Positions 61,252 to 64,000 of a stretch of DNA of 64,000 bases are shown here, one piece after another. This stretch comes from [Scytonema hofmanni] UTEX 2349. Its GTDB lineage: Bacteria > Cyanobacteriota > Cyanobacteriia > Cyanobacteriales > Nostocaceae. The stretch covers positions 3,217,403 to 3,281,402 of the forward strand of contig NZ_KK073768.1 of the NCBI RefSeq assembly GCF_000582685.1, read 5' to 3'. The position numbers and the translations under genes were made by a program. Positions within the stretch are counted from its first letter, which is position 1, and every line of letters begins with the position of its first letter. Below the pieces are notes generated by a model. The model saw nothing but the letters and a program-made list of their open reading frames with translations. It did not search any database and was not told the DNA's origin.

Positions 61252-61430
61252 TAGGACTTACGCACTGTACAAAACGACTATCTTGTGTATTAACGTAAAT
61301 ACGTTGTTCCAGGCGTTTGAATGTCACTTATGATTTTTGGCGATCGCTCTTCTATCAATTGAAAAATCTAGCTAGAAGCCTTGAAAACTATACCTGTCAT
61401 TTTGGCTTTTCTGTCAATGCGTAAGTCCTA
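61252..61430. repeat. MITE-like element, TAGGACTTACGCA ends
   Basis: TAGGACTTACGCACTG at the left and its inverted counterpart TAGGACTTACGCATTG at the right enclose 179 bp. The same ends bound 5281-5514. Its inside includes one HIP1 site and no reading frame. Confidence 0.65.
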
Positions 61431-61434
61431 CAAT

Positions 61435-61554
61435 ATGCATCCCTTGACCCAATCCTTGCTATTCAGCTTGTTGCTGGGAATTGCAGGAGCATTTCTTGGT
61501 TGGGGATTGAGTTCTTTTTTTCAAGCGATCGCTGCACACAGAGGAAGGTCATAA
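61435..61554 (+). CDS. Possible 39-residue membrane peptide
   Basis: The short frame encodes a single hydrophobic helix (LTQSLLFSLLLGIAGAFLGW) with a basic end (AHRGRS). The start lies five bases after a MITE-like element and no ribosome-binding site is clear. It could equally be the tail of a lost membrane protein. Low confidence. Confidence 0.25.
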   Translation: MHPLTQSLLFSLLLGIAGAFLGWGLSSFFQAIAAHRGRS

Positions 61555-61620
61555 CCTCAGCCGTGTTGTACTTAAATCAAACGCTTGATAATACACCTTA
61601 CACTAACACAAACATTACAG

Positions 61621-61752
61621 ATAAGTAGGTAGGCACAAATAAACCTAACTATGTAACGAAAAGTAAAAAGGCTGAAAACCTTGCGATTGCTTCACTCCAC
61701 TTCGTTGCGTTCGCAATGACATAGTTATAAATTTTCTCACTTACCTACTTAT
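61621..61752. repeat. MITE-like element, ATAAGTAGGTA ends
   Basis: ATAAGTAGGTA at the left is inverted as TACCTACTTAT at the right. The middle (TTGCGATTGCTTC, GTTCGCAATGACATAGTT) resembles the elements at 12400 and 48029, so the three belong to related families. Confidence 0.6.
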
Positions 61753-61857
61753 TAAAGGCTTAAACTCAGCCGAAATTACCACCCTCAAAGCATTAAGCGC
61801 AGTAGAAGATGGGGAAATGTAAAATTAACAATATCAGATAATTAAACCTTCCCATAT

Positions 61858-62121
61858 ATGGAAATAACAAAAATATCAAACGAAGGACAAGTAATTATTC
61901 CCGAACAATTACGAAAATCTCATGGCTGGGAAACTGGTCAGGAGCTAATTGTAATTGATACAGGTGACGGAATTCTTCTCAAACCAAAGAAACCTTTTAT
62001 ACAAACTAACTTAAATGAAGTTGCAGGTTGCTTAAAATATCAAGGCACGCCAAAATCTTTGGAAGATATGGATGATGCTATCTGCCAAGGTGTTGAGGAA
62101 TCATGGCATGGTGGCAGTTGA
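61858..62121 (+). CDS. AbrB/VapB-type antitoxin
   Basis: The 87-residue protein has the SpoVT-AbrB swapped-hairpin pattern ITKISNEGQVIIPEQLRKSH, then GWETGQELIVIDTGDGILLK. The C-terminal part (NEVAGCLKYQGTPKSLEDMD) is the toxin-binding region. The gene overlaps the VapC-like frame by 14 bp, as usual for such pairs. The partner toxin is broken, so the antitoxin may now be solitary. Confidence 0.85.
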   Translation: MEITKISNEGQVIIPEQLRKSHGWETGQELIVIDTGDGILLKPKKPFIQTNLNEVAGCLKYQGTPKSLEDMDDAICQGVEESWHGGS

Positions 62122-62374
62122 TACAAATATAATCGTGCGTCTATTAACTCAAGATGACGAGCTACAGTATCAAAAAAGTCTAGAAATTTTCCAGACACAA
62201 ACTGTTTTTATCCCAGATACTGTAATTTTAGAAACTGAGTGGGTGTTGAGATTTGCCTATAATGGTAATTGTATAAATCGTAGAGACGTTCCGCCGGAAC
62301 GTCTCTACAAAACGTCGATAAATTCGACGTTGATTGTCAAATCATCCCGCCAATATGCAACGCCCAAAAAATAA
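62108..62374 (+). pseudogene. VapC-like PIN toxin interrupted by a palindromic repeat
   Basis: The first about 52 codons match PIN-domain toxins: AVDTNIIVRLLTQDDELQYQ with the first catalytic Asp, then PDTVILETEWVLR with the conserved Glu. After FAYN the frame enters the palindromic repeat at 62280-62308 (read as RRDVPPERL) and unrelated sequence to the stop. Full VapC proteins have about 130 residues with further Asp residues in the second half, which is lost. The toxin cannot be active. Confidence 0.85.
62280..62308. repeat. Perfect palindrome inside the broken vapC
   Basis: GTAGAGACGTTCCG and its exact inverted copy surround one central C. It is a member of the family at 54314, 58169 and 60814 and marks the point where the vapC homology ends. 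Confidence 0.85.
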
Positions 62375-62452
62375 ATTACGTTGCATATTTCCTCGTGGAA
62401 CCTGAGAATGAGAAAGAGAAAATGGCGGACAAGATGCCCACCCCACAAGAGT

Positions 62453-64000
62453 TTATGAAACTCCAGCTAGTTGCTTATCCTTCGTTTCTATTGGCGCCGA
62501 AAGTGCTTCTTCTAAGTCAGCGCAACCGAGTTTCTCTTCTAAGATTTTCATGACTTCGCGTCCGAAGTCGTTGGGGTTTTGTTGCCAAGCTTGCAAACAG
62601 ACTTCCCCAAAGAAGGAACCGAGGGGTTCGGGGTTCCAAAGAAGTTTTTTGGCTGTCCACGGCATCAAGCTCATTGGATCGTACCCTGGTTTGAGGATGC
62701 CTTCTTTGAAAGCATATTCTTCTAGGTGGGTATGGGGTTGCAGTCCAATGAAGAAAATAGCAGGTTCGACTTTATCAGCACCGAAAATGCGTTCTAATTC
62801 GCGGTGGTAGGCGATGGTTTGGCGAATGGTTTCGGGACGTTCGTCAATGACGTTAAATGAATAATTGACGGAAACTAAGTCATTGAAACCAGCTGCTTTT
62901 AAGTCGCGGCAATTTTGTAAGACGGTTCGGAGATTATACCCCATCCGCATTTTCCGCACAAGTTCTTGGGAACCGCTGGTGATACCGATTTCAAAGTAGT
63001 TCATCCCGGTTTTTGCCATCAATTCACACAACTCTGGTGTCAGGTTGTCTGCTCTGATGTATGCTGCCCAATGAATATTTGTCATCCCAGAATCGACAAT
63101 TTTCTGTAAAAGTTCTACAGCATCATCGATAAATTTCCGCGCTGGGATAAATTGGGCATCGGTAAACCAGAAATTGCGAATGCCGCGATCGTATAATTGA
63201 CGCATTTCGGCGACAACTTCATCCGCTGGGTTGATGCGTACTTGTTTGCCTTCAACGACAGTGTAAACGCAATAACAGCAGTTGTGGGGACATCCGCGCT
63301 TGGTTTGGACACCTATGTAGAAGTCTTCTTCTTGGAGGTAGAAGTTGAAGTCAGACCAGATGCTTTCTATATAATCGTAGTTACAGGCGGTTTTTTCTAA
63401 TGGGGTGGGTTGTTCGTGAATTAGGCGATCGCGTGGTTGACTTTCTCCCACCACATAACAGCGTTCATCCCGGAAGTCTTTACCACTTAACAGTTTTTCC
63501 AGTAGCGTTTCGCCCTCACCTATAGATATAATTGTCTGTCTAGGCAAGCTTTTACCCAACTGTTCGTAAAAGACGCTGACTGCACCACCACCAACAATTG
63601 CACGCGCTTGGGAATTATATTTTTGAGCGCGTTTTAAACCGCGTTTGATTAATCCTAAGTTTCGCCACAATTCTACATAATAGGCGATGAAGATTCGCCC
63701 ACCGCCTAATGCGCCGCGTAATTTGATGAAAGGGTTCTTGGCGTAGTAAAATTCAAAGGCGTTTTGTAGTGGATTTCCCCCACGTCCACCGACTGGGGCA
63801 TAAATTTGAATATCCCGCCAAGAAAATACTAGCAGTGTCGGTTTAAATTCATCAATACACGTATCAAGGGCAGAGTAATAGTCTAAAGGTGGTACTGTTC
63901 CGAAATCGAAAATCCGCTGTTCGATATTGGGAAATAGTTTGTGAACGTGATCGCAAAGATAAACTACCCCAATGGGAAAAATAGGGTTACAAGGAAGGCG
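62453..64000 (-). CDS. B12-binding-domain radical SAM protein, 5'-truncated by window edge
   Basis: The frame stays open to the end of the window, so the N-terminus lies outside; 515 codons are visible. The N-terminal part (PIFPIGVVYLCDHVHKLFPN; PTLLVFSWRDIQIYAP) resembles a cobalamin-binding Rossmann-like domain. The radical SAM motif CPHNCCYC (CxxxCxxC) follows in QTKRGCPHNCCYCVYTVVEG, then WAAYIRADNLTPELCELMAK and FEIGITSGSQELVRKM. Members are methyltransferases or cyclising enzymes of lipids, pigments or cofactors. The specific substrate cannot be inferred. A TTG at 63670 is an internal codon, not the start. Confidence 0.85.
   Translation of the reverse strand, partial: RLPCNPIFPIGVVYLCDHVHKLFPNIEQRIFDFGTVPPLDYYSALDTCIDEFKPTLLVFSWRDIQIYAPVGGRGGNPLQNAFEFYYAKNPFIKLRGALGGGRIFIAYYVELWRNLGLIKRGLKRAQKYNSQARAIVGGGAVSVFYEQLGKSLPRQTIISIGEGETLLEKLLSGKDFRDERCYVVGESQPRDRLIHEQPTPLEKTACNYDYIESIWSDFNFYLQEEDFYIGVQTKRGCPHNCCYCVYTVVEGKQVRINPADEVVAEMRQLYDRGIRNFWFTDAQFIPARKFIDDAVELLQKIVDSGMTNIHWAAYIRADNLTPELCELMAKTGMNYFEIGITSGSQELVRKMRMGYNLRTVLQNCRDLKAAGFNDLVSVNYSFNVIDERPETIRQTIAYHRELERIFGADKVEPAIFFIGLQPHTHLEEYAFKEGILKPGYDPMSLMPWTAKKLLWNPEPLGSFFGEVCLQAWQQNPNDFGREVMKILEEKLGCADLEEALSAPIETKDKQLAGVS

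Larger units (their letters stand above)
60480..61857. other. Repeat-rich stretch with gene remnants
   Basis: These 1.4 kb contain no complete gene of known family. They hold a palindromic repeat (60814-60842), a GC-rich inverted repeat (about 60890-60980), a CHAT-domain fragment (61073-61195), two MITE-like elements (61252-61430, 61621-61752) and one possible tiny membrane protein (61435-61554). It looks like a decay zone. Confidence 0.6.

Overview
The window looks like chromosome from a filamentous, probably heterocyst-forming cyanobacterium (Nostocales-like). Support comes from the abundant HIP1 octamer (GCGATCGC), the plastid-type thioredoxin reductase subunit ftrC, a CBS-CP12 fusion protein, a pentapeptide-repeat protein, a DICT-domain protein, PEP-CTERM secretion signals, and many short palindromic and MITE-like repeats. 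Genus cannot be fixed from sequence alone.

Layout. 1-5.1 kb: end of a PstS-like binding protein and a membrane histidine kinase, a HicB remnant, and two secreted proteins, one with a PEP-CTERM signal. 6-12.3 kb: a proline/asparagine-rich membrane protein, CBS-CP12, an lptA-lptB-lptF/G lipopolysaccharide-transport operon, and ftrC coupled to a DUF309 gene. 13.2-20.8 kb: a lasso-peptide-like RiPP cluster (PqqD-like B1, transglutaminase-like B2, asparagine-synthetase-like cyclase C, precursor A, HPr-kinase-like protein, ABC exporter, PF14907-type nucleotidyltransferase). 20.8-49 kb: a large exopolysaccharide/O-antigen-type locus, almost all on the minus strand, with about twelve glycosyltransferase domains, a Wzy-like polymerase, UDP-galactopyranose mutase, Wzm/Wzt-type ABC exporter and methyltransferases. 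It is interrupted by two plus-strand beta-helix (pectate-lyase-like) paralogues, a hicBA module and two glycosyltransferase remnants. 50-64 kb: a foreign-looking DUF1778/GNAT toxin-antitoxin pair, two tRNA-Leu genes, M48 protease, murA, a SpoU-type RNA methyltransferase, broken amino-acid-transporter fragments, a thermonuclease lipoprotein, a ferritin-like protein, a pentapeptide-repeat protein, a DICT-HD protein, a broken VapBC pair and the start of a radical SAM gene running off the window.

How the genes work together. The lpt genes, the exopolysaccharide locus and murA all serve the cell envelope. The lasso-like cluster appears complete for leader recognition (B1), leader cleavage (B2), ring closure (C), phosphoryl or nucleotidyl tailoring (kinase and nucleotidyltransferase) and export. 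Its 64-residue precursor has a textbook lasso leader, but the residue expected at core position 1 is Val instead of Gly/Ala/Ser/Cys. This is the best candidate here for chemistry not yet described. The window also shows heavy wear from small repeats: one inverted repeat supplies the C-terminus of the HPr-kinase-like gene and abuts the start of the exporter, and a palindrome interrupts vapC. Recombination has left C-terminal stubs of glycosyltransferases and an inverted junction between glnQ- and glnH-like fragments. All assignments come from reading motifs by eye; no database search was possible.
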